Shown: positions 46,983-54,997 of the stretch, piece by piece
How the letters are laid out: every line of letters starts with the position of its first letter
Position numbering within the stretch: the first letter of the stretch is position 1
NCBI RefSeq assembly: GCF_019219825.1
Contig: NZ_JAHUXH010000002.1
Coordinates: forward strand, 520,519-584,518
DNA from: Streptomyces sp. TRM70350
GTDB taxonomy: Bacteria > Actinomycetota > Actinomycetes > Streptomycetales > Streptomycetaceae
Length of the DNA: 64,000 nucleotides
Direction of reading: 5' to 3'
The notes under the pieces: generated by a model
What the model was told of the DNA's origin: nothing
What the model saw: only the letters and a program-made list of their open reading frames with translations
The model's database searches: none
Made by a program: the position numbers and the translations under genes

Positions 46983-49040
46983 TCACCGGCCCCGCTTCGG
47001 CCGCCCCGGGGGCGGAGGCCCCGGAAGTGGCGGCCCTGGAGGTGGCGGCCCCGGCGGTGGCCCAGGAGGCGGCGGGCCGTCCTGCGGTGGGGAGGACCCC
47101 GGCGGCGGCCTCCCGGACGACGAGGCCCCCGGCGTCCCCCGCGGCCCCGGAGGAGGCAGCTCGAACGGCCGAGTGACGGTCGGAGCGCCGTACACATCAC
47201 CGCCCTCCGACGGCCGTCGGCCTTCGTTGTCCGGCGGTCGTACTCCTGCGTCTTTTGGTGGCCGTCGGCCCTTGCTGTCCGGCGGCCGTCCGTCCTCGCT
47301 CCCCGGTGGCCGTCGGCCTTCGTTGTCCGGCGGTCGTACTCCTGCGTCTTTTGGTGGCCGTCGGCCCTTGCTGTCCGGCGGCCGTCCGTCCTCGCTCCCC
47401 GGTGGCCGTCGGCCTTCGCTCCCCGGCGGTCGTACGCCCGCGTCTCCCGGCGGCCGTCGGCCGTCGCTCCCCGGCGGCCGTCCCCCCGCGCCCCCAGCCA
47501 CCCCACCCGGCGGCCGGGCATCCTCCGGCCTCCGCACCCCGTCCGGCAGACGCAGATACGGGTTGGTGTCAGGGTTCGGCGGCCGGTACGGCGTACGCGG
47601 CGCATACGGCCCTGAGGCCGCCGCATACCCCCGCGCCCCCGCCTCCACGTCACTGAGTGCCAGGGGCGCCACCTGGCGCCCCGCCGCCCCGCTCGCGTAC
47701 GCCAGCAGCGCCCCGACAGCCCCCGCACCGGCTCCCCACAGAGCCCCGAGCAGCAGTGCCATCCCGAGGTTCCCGCGCAGCTCGACCCCTGCCCCGAACG
47801 CGTCGAACCCCAGCACGGACAGCGAGGCATCCACGGACACCTCCGCCAGCCACCCGAGCAACGGCAACGCCAACGCGGTCACAACCCCCAGCCGCAGCGC
47901 ACACCGCCCGGCAAAGCCAAGGGCACCCGCATCCCGCACGCCCCCAGCACCCGCCCCCACCGGCGTGCGCGCCCCCGCGAGCACCCCCGCCAGCAGCATC
48001 ATCAGCGCCGCCGCCACCCCCAGCAGCCACACCCGCCCGTCCAGCTCCGCCAGCCGCCCCAGCGTCACCGGCTGGTCCGAGTCGACCAGCAGGTCGTCCA
48101 GCGGATCCGGCAGAAAGCGGGTGAGCGCCCCCGACGCCTCCCCGTGCCACGGCACGAACAGGCCGAGGGGAATGCCCAGCCACACGCCGTTCGGCGCGCC
48201 CAGCAGCGCCGCCCCCGCGATCCGCCGGGGATGGTCGTCGCCGATCGCCGCGTACGCCGCCGCCGCGAGCCCCGCGGCCACCGCCACCAGGAGCACCGTG
48301 ACCAGCGCGGACACAGCCGGCCGTACGACCCGGTGGACCGCCTCCCAGCCGCGCGGCAGGGGAGTGCGGCGGGAGGCCAGCAGCGCGATCAGCAGCACCC
48401 CGGCGGCCCAGCCCAGCCCGCCGAGCAGGGTGGGCGCCGTGTCGACGCTGAAGCCCACCGCCGCCTCGGCATCGATCAGGTCGCCGACCCGCTCGGGCAG
48501 CAGCCCCCCGACGTCCCCGGTGTCACCGAGCCCGGGAATCTCGATGCCCCCGGAGCCGCCGGGCAGGTCGTCGAGGCCGAGCGCGCCCCCGTCGATCGTG
48601 ATGACGTCGTGCCCGGCCCAGGCCAGCCCGCCCAGCGCCGCCACGAAGAGCGCGACCACCGCGCCCGCGCGCGCGAGGAGTTCGGACGCGGAGATCACAA
48701 CTCCCGCCGCCCGCAGGGACCGTAGAAAGAACCAGGACAAAAGGAGCGCACCGGCCAGGCTCACGCCCAATGGCGTGATCTCGATGGCCGTGGTGGCCTC
48801 CGCGCCGGTCAGCCCGAAGGCGGACACATCCCCGGACGGCGTCACCGAACCACCCGCCCCAAGCGCCACCGCCGCCGCGGTCATCGGCCCGAGCGAACCG
48901 GCCGAGTCCGCCTGCAGCAGACGCAGTCCGAGCGCCGCCGTACCCGCCATCCCGATCAAAGCCCAGCTCACGGAGGCGATCGCGGACAGCAGGATGTCGA
49001 CCCACGGCAGCCTCGTGCCGTACCCGCCCTTCTCCACACT
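46983..49040 (-). CDS. Streptophobe family membrane protein with repetitive proline-rich tail
   Basis: About 685 residues from GTG 49040, which follows GGGGGG; an ATG at 49085 would add 15 residues. Roughly residues 10-470 are very hydrophobic with ten or more membrane helices (LPWVDILLSAIASVSWALIG; LAGALLLSWFFLRSLRAAGV), typical of the streptophobe family found only in streptomycetes and relatives. Residues about 480-685 are a cytoplasmic or external Pro/Gly/Arg tail of RRPPGS, GRPPDS and VRPPDNEG units, including an exact 32-residue duplication, ending PPPPGRPKRGR. Divergent from the FHA-ABC gene. Function unknown. Confidence 0.85.
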   Translation of the reverse strand, partial: SVEKGGYGTRLPWVDILLSAIASVSWALIGMAGTAALGLRLLQADSAGSLGPMTAAAVALGAGGSVTPSGDVSAFGLTGAEATTAIEITPLGVSLAGALLLSWFFLRSLRAAGVVISASELLARAGAVVALFVAALGGLAWAGHDVITIDGGALGLDDLPGGSGGIEIPGLGDTGDVGGLLPERVGDLIDAEAAVGFSVDTAPTLLGGLGWAAGVLLIALLASRRTPLPRGWEAVHRVVRPAVSALVTVLLVAVAAGLAAAAYAAIGDDHPRRIAGAALLGAPNGVWLGIPLGLFVPWHGEASGALTRFLPDPLDDLLVDSDQPVTLGRLAELDGRVWLLGVAAALMMLLAGVLAGARTPVGAGAGGVRDAGALGFAGRCALRLGVVTALALPLLGWLAEVSVDASLSVLGFDAFGAGVELRGNLGMALLLGALWGAGAGAVGALLAYASGAAGRQVAPLALSDVEAGARGYAAASGPYAPRTPYRPPNPDTNPYLRLPDGVRRPEDARPPGGVAGGAGGRPPGSDGRRPPGDAGVRPPGSEGRRPPGSEDGRPPDSKGRRPPKDAGVRPPDNEGRRPPGSEDGRPPDSKGRRPPKDAGVRPPDNEGRRPSEGGDVYGAPTVTRPFELPPPGPRGTPGASSSGRPPPGSSPPQDGPPPPGPPPGPPPPGPPLPGPPPPGRPKRGR
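47221..47412 (-). repeat. Perfect 96-bp tandem duplication in the streptophobe tail
   Basis: 47221-47316 and 47317-47412 are identical base for base, and partial copies continue at 47413. Each unit encodes 32 residues (RRPPGSEDGRPPDSKG then RRPPKDAGVRPPDNEG). Perfect identity points to a recent event. Confidence 0.9.
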
Positions 49041-49281
49041 CACGGCAGACCCCCCGATCCGCGGCACGGCGTCGCCGCCGCGCATGCGCCCTCGCGTGGG
49101 ATTACCACTCTCCGGGCCGATTTCAACCCCGTCAACGGCGCACGGGAACGCGCCCGTACGCGCCTGTACGCGGCCTTCGCAAGGCCCGACTTTCGGTCAG
49201 GGGGCCGCTCCTGAAATAGTTCCCCCCGATGTTCGACATCCCTAGACTCCCCGCGACGGGGGTAATTCGGGGGACAACTCA

Positions 49282-51819
49282 GTGGGGCATGGAGTGCCGG
49301 AACTCGTACTGCAAACCAATGGACGGACCTGGACGCTCGACTCGTCCAGGGCTTACACACTCGGACGCGATCCGCAGGGCGACATCGTGTTCGACGACGC
49401 CAGGGTCTCCTGGCGGCACGCCACGGTCAGTTTCAACGGCCGTAGTTGGGTCATCGAGGACCATGGCAGCACCAACGGAACGTTCGTGCAGGGCCAGCGG
49501 ATCCATCAGCTGGAGATCGGCCCCGGTTCGGCCGTCCACCTCGGCAACGCGACCGACGGACCGCTGCTGAGCCTGTCCGGCGCCGCGGCCGCGGTCGCGC
49601 CCCAGGCCCAGCCCCAGCAGCAGCCGTTCGCCGCGCAGGGCGCGAATCCGGGCTGGTCCCAGCAGGCGCCGCAGCAGCAGGCCCCGCACGCGGGCTGGCA
49701 GCAGCCCGCCCAGCCTTTCCCGCAGCAACAGGGTGCGGCCGAGCAGCATGTGCAGAAGGTGCCCGGCGGTGCGGCGGGGGCACCGCCGGTCTACGGCGAC
49801 CGCAGCCCGACCACGTTCCACCAGTTCGCGCTCGGCCGCGTGATGCGCATCGGCCGTGCCCTGGAGAACGACCTGGTCGTCTCCGACCTGCAGGTCTCGC
49901 GCCACCACGCGGAGTTCCACTCCACGCCCGACGGCCGCATGGAGATCCGCGACCTCGGCTCGCACAACGGTACGTACGTCAACGGTCAGCCGATCCCCAA
50001 GGGCGGCTCCCAACTGCTCGGCCCCACCGACATCGTGGGCGTCGGCCACTCGACGTTCCGGATCGTCGGCGACCGCCTTGAGGAGTTCGTCGACACCGGT
50101 GAGGTGTCCTTCTCCGCCCGCCACCTGACCGTCACGGTCGACGGCGGCAAGCAGATCCTCAAGGACGTCTCCTTCGGCGTCCCGGAGAAGTCGCTGATCG
50201 CGGTCATCGGCCCGTCCGGCTCCGGCAAGTCGACCCTGCTCAAGGCGCTCACCGGCTACCGGCCCGCCAACCAGGGCGAGGTCCTGTACGACAACCGGAA
50301 CCTGTACAAGCAGTTCGCCGAGCTGCGTCAGCGCATCGGCCTGGTCCCGCAGGACGACATCCTGCACAAGGAGCTGACGGTCAAGAAGGCCCTCACGTAC
50401 GCGGCCAAGCTGCGCTTCCCGGCCGACACCACGGCCGCCGAGCGCGAGGCCCGCATCGACGAGGTGCTGCGCGAGCTCAAGCTCGACATCCACAAGGACA
50501 AGAAGGTCACCTCCCTGTCCGGCGGCCAGCGCAAGCGCGTGTCCGTCGCCCTGGAGCTGCTGACCAAGCCGTCGCTGATCTTCCTCGACGAGCCGACCTC
50601 CGGCCTCGACCCGGGCATGGACCGCGACGTCATGCAGCTGCTGCGCGGCCTCGCCGACGACGGCCGTACGGTCCTCGTGGTCACCCACTCCGTGGCCGAG
50701 CTGGCACTGTGTGACAAGCTCCTGGTGATGGCCCCGGGCGGCTCGGTCGCCTACTTCGGCCCGCCCGAGGAGGCGCTGAACTTCTTCGGCTACGACACCT
50801 GGGCCGACGTCTTCTCCGCCTTCGAGAACTACCGCGACTACGACTGGTCGGGCCGCTGGAAGGGCTCGCAGCACTACCAGATGTACGCCGCGGACATCGA
50901 CGCCGTCGCCCCGCAGGCCGTACCGATGCCGGCCATGCAGGCGATGAAGCCGCCCAAGCCGCAGGGCTGGATGTCCCAGTGGGTCACGCTGGTGCGCCGC
51001 TATGTGTCGGTGATCGCCTCCGACAAGGGCTTCCTCGCCCTGATGGTGATCCTGCCGGCCGTCCTCGGCGCGGTGAGCCTGCTCATCGAGCCGGACAACG
51101 GCCTGCTGCCCAACGACCCCAACCCGCAGACCGGCCGGATCATCCCCAACGGCACGGCCACCACCGTCCTGCTGATCCTCGCGGTCGGCGCCTGCTTCGC
51201 CGGTGCCGCCAACTCGGTCCGTGAGCTGATCAAGGAACGGGTCATCTACGAGCGGGAGCGCGCGACCGGCCTGTCCCGCTCCGCGTACCTGATGTCCAAG
51301 GTGTTCGTGCTGGGCATGATCACCGTGTTCCAGGGCCTGCTGGTCGGTGTGATCGGCTTCTCCAGCCGGGAGCTGCCGGAGGAGGGCCTGATCCTGGGCA
51401 GCGCCACGATGATCGAGCTCTCCCTGCCGATCATGGCGCTGGGCTTCACGTCGATGATGTTCGGCCTGATCATCTCGTCGCTGGTGAAGACGGCCGAGAA
51501 GACCATGCCGCTGCTGGTCATGTTCGCGATCATCCAGGTGGTCTTCACGGGCTGCCTGTTCGCCCTGAACGGGACGGTCGGCGTCAACCAGTTCTCGTAT
51601 CTGATGCCGTCCCGCTGGGCGGTCGCCGCGGCCGGTGCCACGCTGGACTTCAACAAGATCAGCCCGCCCGAGGAGGGCGCCGACAACGACCCGCTGTGGG
51701 AGAACACGGTCGGGGTGTGGACCATGGACATGGTCGCCCTGCTCGCGCTCGGCGTGATCTGCGGCTTCTTCGTGGCCCGCTTCCTGCGCCGCCACGAGCC
51801 CGAGGTCATGCGGAAGTAA
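49282..51819 (+). CDS. FHA-FHA-ABC transporter fusion
   Basis: An 845-residue membrane protein. FHA domain 1 at about residues 20-95 (YTLGRDPQGDIVFDD, GSTNGTFV) and FHA domain 2 at about 183-260 (MRIGRALENDLVVSD, GSHNGTYVN) are split by a Gln/Ala/Pro linker. An ABCG-type ATPase follows (Walker A GPSGSGKST about 311, signature LSGGQRKR about 412, Walker B LIFLDEPTSGLD about 433). Then come six membrane helices from about residue 570 (FLALMVILPAVLGAVSLLIE to ALLALGVICGFFVARFLRRH). FHA domains bind phosphothreonine, so activity is probably tied to Ser/Thr kinases, as for mycobacterial Rv1747. GTG start with GGGGGA upstream. Substrate unknown. Confidence 0.94.
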   Translation: MGHGVPELVLQTNGRTWTLDSSRAYTLGRDPQGDIVFDDARVSWRHATVSFNGRSWVIEDHGSTNGTFVQGQRIHQLEIGPGSAVHLGNATDGPLLSLSGAAAAVAPQAQPQQQPFAAQGANPGWSQQAPQQQAPHAGWQQPAQPFPQQQGAAEQHVQKVPGGAAGAPPVYGDRSPTTFHQFALGRVMRIGRALENDLVVSDLQVSRHHAEFHSTPDGRMEIRDLGSHNGTYVNGQPIPKGGSQLLGPTDIVGVGHSTFRIVGDRLEEFVDTGEVSFSARHLTVTVDGGKQILKDVSFGVPEKSLIAVIGPSGSGKSTLLKALTGYRPANQGEVLYDNRNLYKQFAELRQRIGLVPQDDILHKELTVKKALTYAAKLRFPADTTAAEREARIDEVLRELKLDIHKDKKVTSLSGGQRKRVSVALELLTKPSLIFLDEPTSGLDPGMDRDVMQLLRGLADDGRTVLVVTHSVAELALCDKLLVMAPGGSVAYFGPPEEALNFFGYDTWADVFSAFENYRDYDWSGRWKGSQHYQMYAADIDAVAPQAVPMPAMQAMKPPKPQGWMSQWVTLVRRYVSVIASDKGFLALMVILPAVLGAVSLLIEPDNGLLPNDPNPQTGRIIPNGTATTVLLILAVGACFAGAANSVRELIKERVIYERERATGLSRSAYLMSKVFVLGMITVFQGLLVGVIGFSSRELPEEGLILGSATMIELSLPIMALGFTSMMFGLIISSLVKTAEKTMPLLVMFAIIQVVFTGCLFALNGTVGVNQFSYLMPSRWAVAAAGATLDFNKISPPEEGADNDPLWENTVGVWTMDMVALLALGVICGFFVARFLRRHEPEVMRK

Positions 51820-51848
51820 TCCCTGCCGGTAATCCCTGCCGTACGACG

Positions 51849-51886
51849 CGAAGGGCGGCACCCCGTCAGGAGGGTGCCGCCCTTCG
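51849..51886. terminator. Bidirectional terminator between FHA-ABC and transglycosylase genes
   Basis: CGAAGGGCGGCACCC and GGGTGCCGCCCTTCG form a 15-bp perfect stem with an eight-base loop in the convergent gap. Confidence 0.88.
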
Positions 51887-51938
51887 GCGTACGGCGAGCA
51901 GAGGTCCGCGCCTGCCTCAGCACGCGCCGTGCGTCACC

Positions 51939-52646
51939 TCAGTACGCGCCGAAGACGTTGTCGATCGAGCCGTACCGGTCGGCCGCGTAGTTGGCGGCGG
52001 CGGTGATGTTGGCGACCGGGTCGTAGATGTTCCAGGAGGTACCCGGCACGTGGTACGCCTTGAAGGTCGGCGGGATCACCTGGAGCAGGCCCTTGGACGG
52101 GATGCCGTTGCGGGCGTTGATGTCCCAGTTGTTGATCGCGTTCGGGTTGCCCGAGGACTCTCGCATGATGTTGCGGTGCAGGCCGTTGTAGGAGCCCGGG
52201 ATGCCCTTGGCCTTCATGATGGACAGCGCCTCGCGGATCCAGCCGTCGAGGTTGTTGGAGTAGGCCTTCTTCGCGGCGACCGGCTGGAACGCGATGCGCT
52301 GGACGGACCGGCTCGCGGCGGCCTTCGCCTCGCGCTGCTGCTCCGCCTTCTTCTCGGCGGCGGCCCGCGCGGCGTTCTTCTTCTGCGCGGCGGCCTCGGC
52401 CTTCGCTGCGGCCTCGGCGGCGGCCTTCTTCTTCGCCGCGATGGCCTCGACCTTCAGGCCGGCACCGGCGAGCTGGTCGGTGACGTTGGCCTTGACGTCC
52501 TTGATCGGCTCGGAGCTGTAGGCGACCTCCGCCGGAACGGCGGCCTCGGCGGTGGTGGTCTGTCCGCCGGAGGGCACCGTGGAGAACGCGAGGGTGGCGG
52601 CACCGAGCGCGGCGACACCGGCGAGGGCGATCTTGTTCTTGGGCAT
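51939..52646 (-). CDS. Secreted lytic transglycosylase (SLT domain)
   Basis: A 235-residue exported peptidoglycan hydrolase. Signal peptide MPKNKIALAGVAALGAATLA to about residue 36. A Lys/Ala/Glu coiled-coil region (about 70-110; KKKAAAEAAAKAEAAAQKKN) comes next. The C-terminal SLT/RPF-like domain starts NLDGWIREALSIMKAKGIPG with the catalytic Glu in IMRESSGNPNAINNWD, then GLLQVIPPTFKAYHVPG. It ends YGSIDNVFGAY, as in many Streptomyces cell-wall hydrolases. The 5' leader holds a candidate multi-helix RNA (52677-52751) and a good promoter, implying post-transcriptional control. Confidence 0.92.
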   Translation of the reverse strand: MPKNKIALAGVAALGAATLAFSTVPSGGQTTTAEAAVPAEVAYSSEPIKDVKANVTDQLAGAGLKVEAIAAKKKAAAEAAAKAEAAAQKKNAARAAAEKKAEQQREAKAAASRSVQRIAFQPVAAKKAYSNNLDGWIREALSIMKAKGIPGSYNGLHRNIMRESSGNPNAINNWDINARNGIPSKGLLQVIPPTFKAYHVPGTSWNIYDPVANITAAANYAADRYGSIDNVFGAY

Positions 52647-52676
52647 GGCTGACGGACCTCTTCGAATAGCGCGGAG

Positions 52677-52751
52677 GTCGCTCACGTCCGGCGGGGGACA
52701 GGTGCTTCCCGCACGAACGCCGCGGGCAGACAACCCGCGGCGCTGAGCGAC
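52677..52751 (-). ncRNA. Candidate structured leader RNA (closed multi-helix junction) before the transglycosylase
   Basis: Reading the minus strand from 52751: GTCGCTCA pairs with TGAGCGAC at the far end (8-bp closing helix). Inside are CGCCGCGGG/CCCGCGGCG (9 bp, 7-base loop), GTGC/GCAC (loop GGGAA) and GTCC/GGAC (6-base loop), separated by single-stranded joints of one to three bases. It begins about two bases after the predicted transcription start and ends 30 bases before the ATG. Cell-wall hydrolase genes of Streptomyces are often under c-di-AMP riboswitches, but I could not match the ydaO core here. Pairings were made by eye. Confidence 0.5.
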
Positions 52752-52759
52752 GGCAGCCA

Positions 52760-52788
52760 TTCTTAGCGGCCGCAAAAACCAGTGGCAA
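52760..52788 (-). promoter_or_regulatory. HrdB-type promoter for the transglycosylase gene
   Basis: TTGCCA (52788-52783), a 17-base spacer and TAAGAA followed by T (52765-52759) on the minus strand. The expected start near 52753 places the structured element at the very 5' end of the mRNA. In the remaining upstream gap to 52944 I see nothing further that I can name. Confidence 0.6.
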
Positions 52789-52944
52789 AGGTGTGACCTA
52801 CGATCCCGGGTAGTGGATCAGCTAGGGGCAAATCGGGACAGACCAGACCGTCTTTCCCGCTCGTTACGGGTCTCTTTATCTCCTATTGACCTTCGTACGT
52901 GACCTGCGCCCTATGCGCGGCCTCACATCGACGACGTAACAGTC

Positions 52945-54066
52945 TCACCAGCAGTTGCTGGAGCAATGCTCAGTGTGACCGCTCTCCTGCGGAAGGAGGA
53001 GATGGACGTCCCCGAACTCGTGCCACAGGTAGCGGTGGCGCAGCGCCTCCTCGTACCCGCGGTGGATCGCCGCCGCGCCGGCCACGGCCTCCAGCATCAG
53101 CAGATGCGAGGCCTCCAGCTCGTGCAGTCCGGTCAGCAGCCCGTCCACCACCCGCACCCCGCGCTCGGGAGTGACCACGAGGTCCGTCCACCCCTCGGCC
53201 GCCCGCACCACCCCGTCGGGCCCCGCGGCGGACTCCACGGCGCGTACGGCGGTCGTACCCACCGCGATCACCCGGCCGTCCCCGGCCCGTACCGCGTTGA
53301 TCAGCCGCGCCGACACCTCCGGTACGGCGAACCGCTCCGGATACGGCGGCTCGTGCGCCTCCGCCGAGGCCACCCCGGTGTGCAGTGCGATCGGCGCGAA
53401 CTGCACACCCCGGCTCACCAGCTCCGCCACCATCCGAGGCGTGAAGGGCCGCGCCGCACTCGGCATCTCCGCACTGCCCGACCCGTCGGCCGGCGGCAGC
53501 GCGAACACCGTCTGGTACACGGACAGCGGCTGATCCCGCTCCGTGTAGGAGTAGCGGATGGGCCGCCCGTACTCATCCAGCAGCTCCCGCACCTCGGCCC
53601 CGGCCGCCCGGGCCCACCACAACCGCTCGCCCCGCGCACTCAGCGGCTCCTCCAGCACCAGCCGCACGCCCCCGGGCAACCGCACCTCCGTCCCCGCCGG
53701 ACCACCCGCACGCGCGCGCGTGGTGCCCTTCTCATCCGGATCCCGCAGCTCGACGGCCCACCGCCCGTCGTCGCCGCGGGTAGAGAAATGCACCACCACG
53801 CGCGCGTGCCCGATCCACCCGTCCACCGCCGCGGCCAGCGTCGGAGAGGTGTTCACGATCAGCAGATCACCCGCCCGCAGCAGCCGTGGCAGCTCCGCGA
53901 ACGCGTGGTGCGACACCCCAGTCCCACGCGACACCAGCAGCCGTACGGCATCCCGGTCCAGCCCCGGCCCACGCTGCTCGGCCGGCACGCGCGCGGACAG
54001 CTCCTCCGGGACCTTCCCCCACTCCCGGACGGGCTCCACCGGCGTCACCCCGAGAGCCGACGTCAT
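52945..54066 (-). CDS. QueA-like S-adenosylmethionine:tRNA ribosyltransferase-isomerase
   Basis: A 373-residue QueA-family protein. QueA transfers and rearranges the ribosyl part of SAM onto 7-aminomethyl-7-deazaguanine in tRNA to make epoxyqueuosine. Matching stretches are DLLIVNTSPTLAAAV, RPIRYSYTERDQPLSVYQTV, RPFTPRMVAELVSRGVQFAP, RVIAVGTTAVRAVES and LTGLHELEASHLLMLEAVAG. It is somewhat divergent from canonical QueA (e.g. NTSPTLAAA where NDTRV-type motifs are usual), and no other queuosine gene is nearby, so a different base substrate is possible. Overlaps the upstream SDR stop as ATGA. Confidence 0.85.
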   Translation of the reverse strand: MTSALGVTPVEPVREWGKVPEELSARVPAEQRGPGLDRDAVRLLVSRGTGVSHHAFAELPRLLRAGDLLIVNTSPTLAAAVDGWIGHARVVVHFSTRGDDGRWAVELRDPDEKGTTRARAGGPAGTEVRLPGGVRLVLEEPLSARGERLWWARAAGAEVRELLDEYGRPIRYSYTERDQPLSVYQTVFALPPADGSGSAEMPSAARPFTPRMVAELVSRGVQFAPIALHTGVASAEAHEPPYPERFAVPEVSARLINAVRAGDGRVIAVGTTAVRAVESAAGPDGVVRAAEGWTDLVVTPERGVRVVDGLLTGLHELEASHLLMLEAVAGAAAIHRGYEEALRHRYLWHEFGDVHLLLPQESGHTEHCSSNCW

Positions 54067-54761
54067 CGCGTCCCCTCCAGCAGGGCCGGCGCCCCGTAGC
54101 GGCCGCTCGGCGGCCGCTCGTCCAGCAGCCGCAGGAACGCCGGCACCACACTCGCCGGCTCCGGCCGCGGATCGTCGTCCTCCGGTACGGCCGCCGCATA
54201 CAGCTCCGTCGCCATGTCCCCGGGGTCGACCGCCCAGACCCGCAGGCCGGGCGCCTCGGCGGCGAGCACCGCCGCGAGCTGGTCCAGGGCCGCCTTCGAC
54301 GCCCCGTAGCCGCCCCAGGTCTCGTACGCCTCGGCCGCCGCGTCCGAGCTGACCGCGATCACCGCGGCCCGCTGGGAGGCACGCAGCAGCGGCAGCGCCT
54401 CCTGGACCAGGCCCAGCGCGGCCACCACGTTCACCTCCAGCGCCCGCCGCAGCCCGTCCAGGGGCAGCTGGTCCAGCCGGACCAGCGGTTCGGCGCCCAG
54501 CGCGCTCGCGTTGCTCACCAGCAGATCGACGCCGCCCAGCTTCCAGGCCGCCGCCACCAGCTCGGACCGGTGCCCGGCGTCCGTGACGTCCCCGCAGAGG
54601 GCCTCCACCCGGGTCCCGTGCACCGCGAGCGCCGCCGCCGTCTCCTTCAGCGCCTGTTCACCCCTGGCGTCCAGCACCAGATCCCACCCGCGCGCGGCCA
54701 GGGCCTCTGCGAGCGCCCGCCCCAGCCCCTTCGACGCCCCCGTGATGATCGCTACCGGCAT
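54063..54761 (-). CDS. Short-chain dehydrogenase/reductase
   Basis: A 232-residue SDR with nucleotide loop IITGASKGLG (residues 5-14), LLVSNASALG in the NAG position, and a proper catalytic YxxxK in GGYGASKAALDQLAAVL. The C-terminal part (VDPGDMATELYAAAVPEDDD) differs from FabG. Co-translated with the QueA-like gene by an ATGA overlap, so the two may share a pathway, which is inference. ATG at 54761 chosen; upstream sequence to 54974 is non-coding in character. Confidence 0.88.
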   Translation of the reverse strand: MPVAIITGASKGLGRALAEALAARGWDLVLDARGEQALKETAAALAVHGTRVEALCGDVTDAGHRSELVAAAWKLGGVDLLVSNASALGAEPLVRLDQLPLDGLRRALEVNVVAALGLVQEALPLLRASQRAAVIAVSSDAAAEAYETWGGYGASKAALDQLAAVLAAEAPGLRVWAVDPGDMATELYAAAVPEDDDPRPEPASVVPAFLRLLDERPPSGRYGAPALLEGTR

Positions 54762-54997
54762 GTCACGTTCCCCTCGTCCTCGACGCCGCTCGATCGGCGT
54801 GCCCTCAACGTAGGAACCGGGGACCCCGCCCCGCCTCGGTCGCGGGCCGCACAACGGCGGGGCCCTTCGGCCTAGGCCACCGGGCCACGACCTCCGCCGG
54901 ACAGGCCGTAGGCCCGGAGGCCTAGGCCCGCAGGCCCGGGCGGCTGCCGTCACCGGTCCGATCCGCCCTGTCACACCCCGCCGGTAGCGTTGAAGCC

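Noticed and set aside
47173..49245. 690-codon open frame on the plus strand opposite the streptophobe gene
   Set aside because: Pro/Ser/Arg composition comes from third-position G+C of the real minus-strand gene, whose hydrophobic helices and family match are clear.
52677..52751. Assigning the transglycosylase leader to the known c-di-AMP (ydaO) riboswitch
   Set aside because: The conserved ydaO core sequences were not found; the element is reported as unclassified instead.
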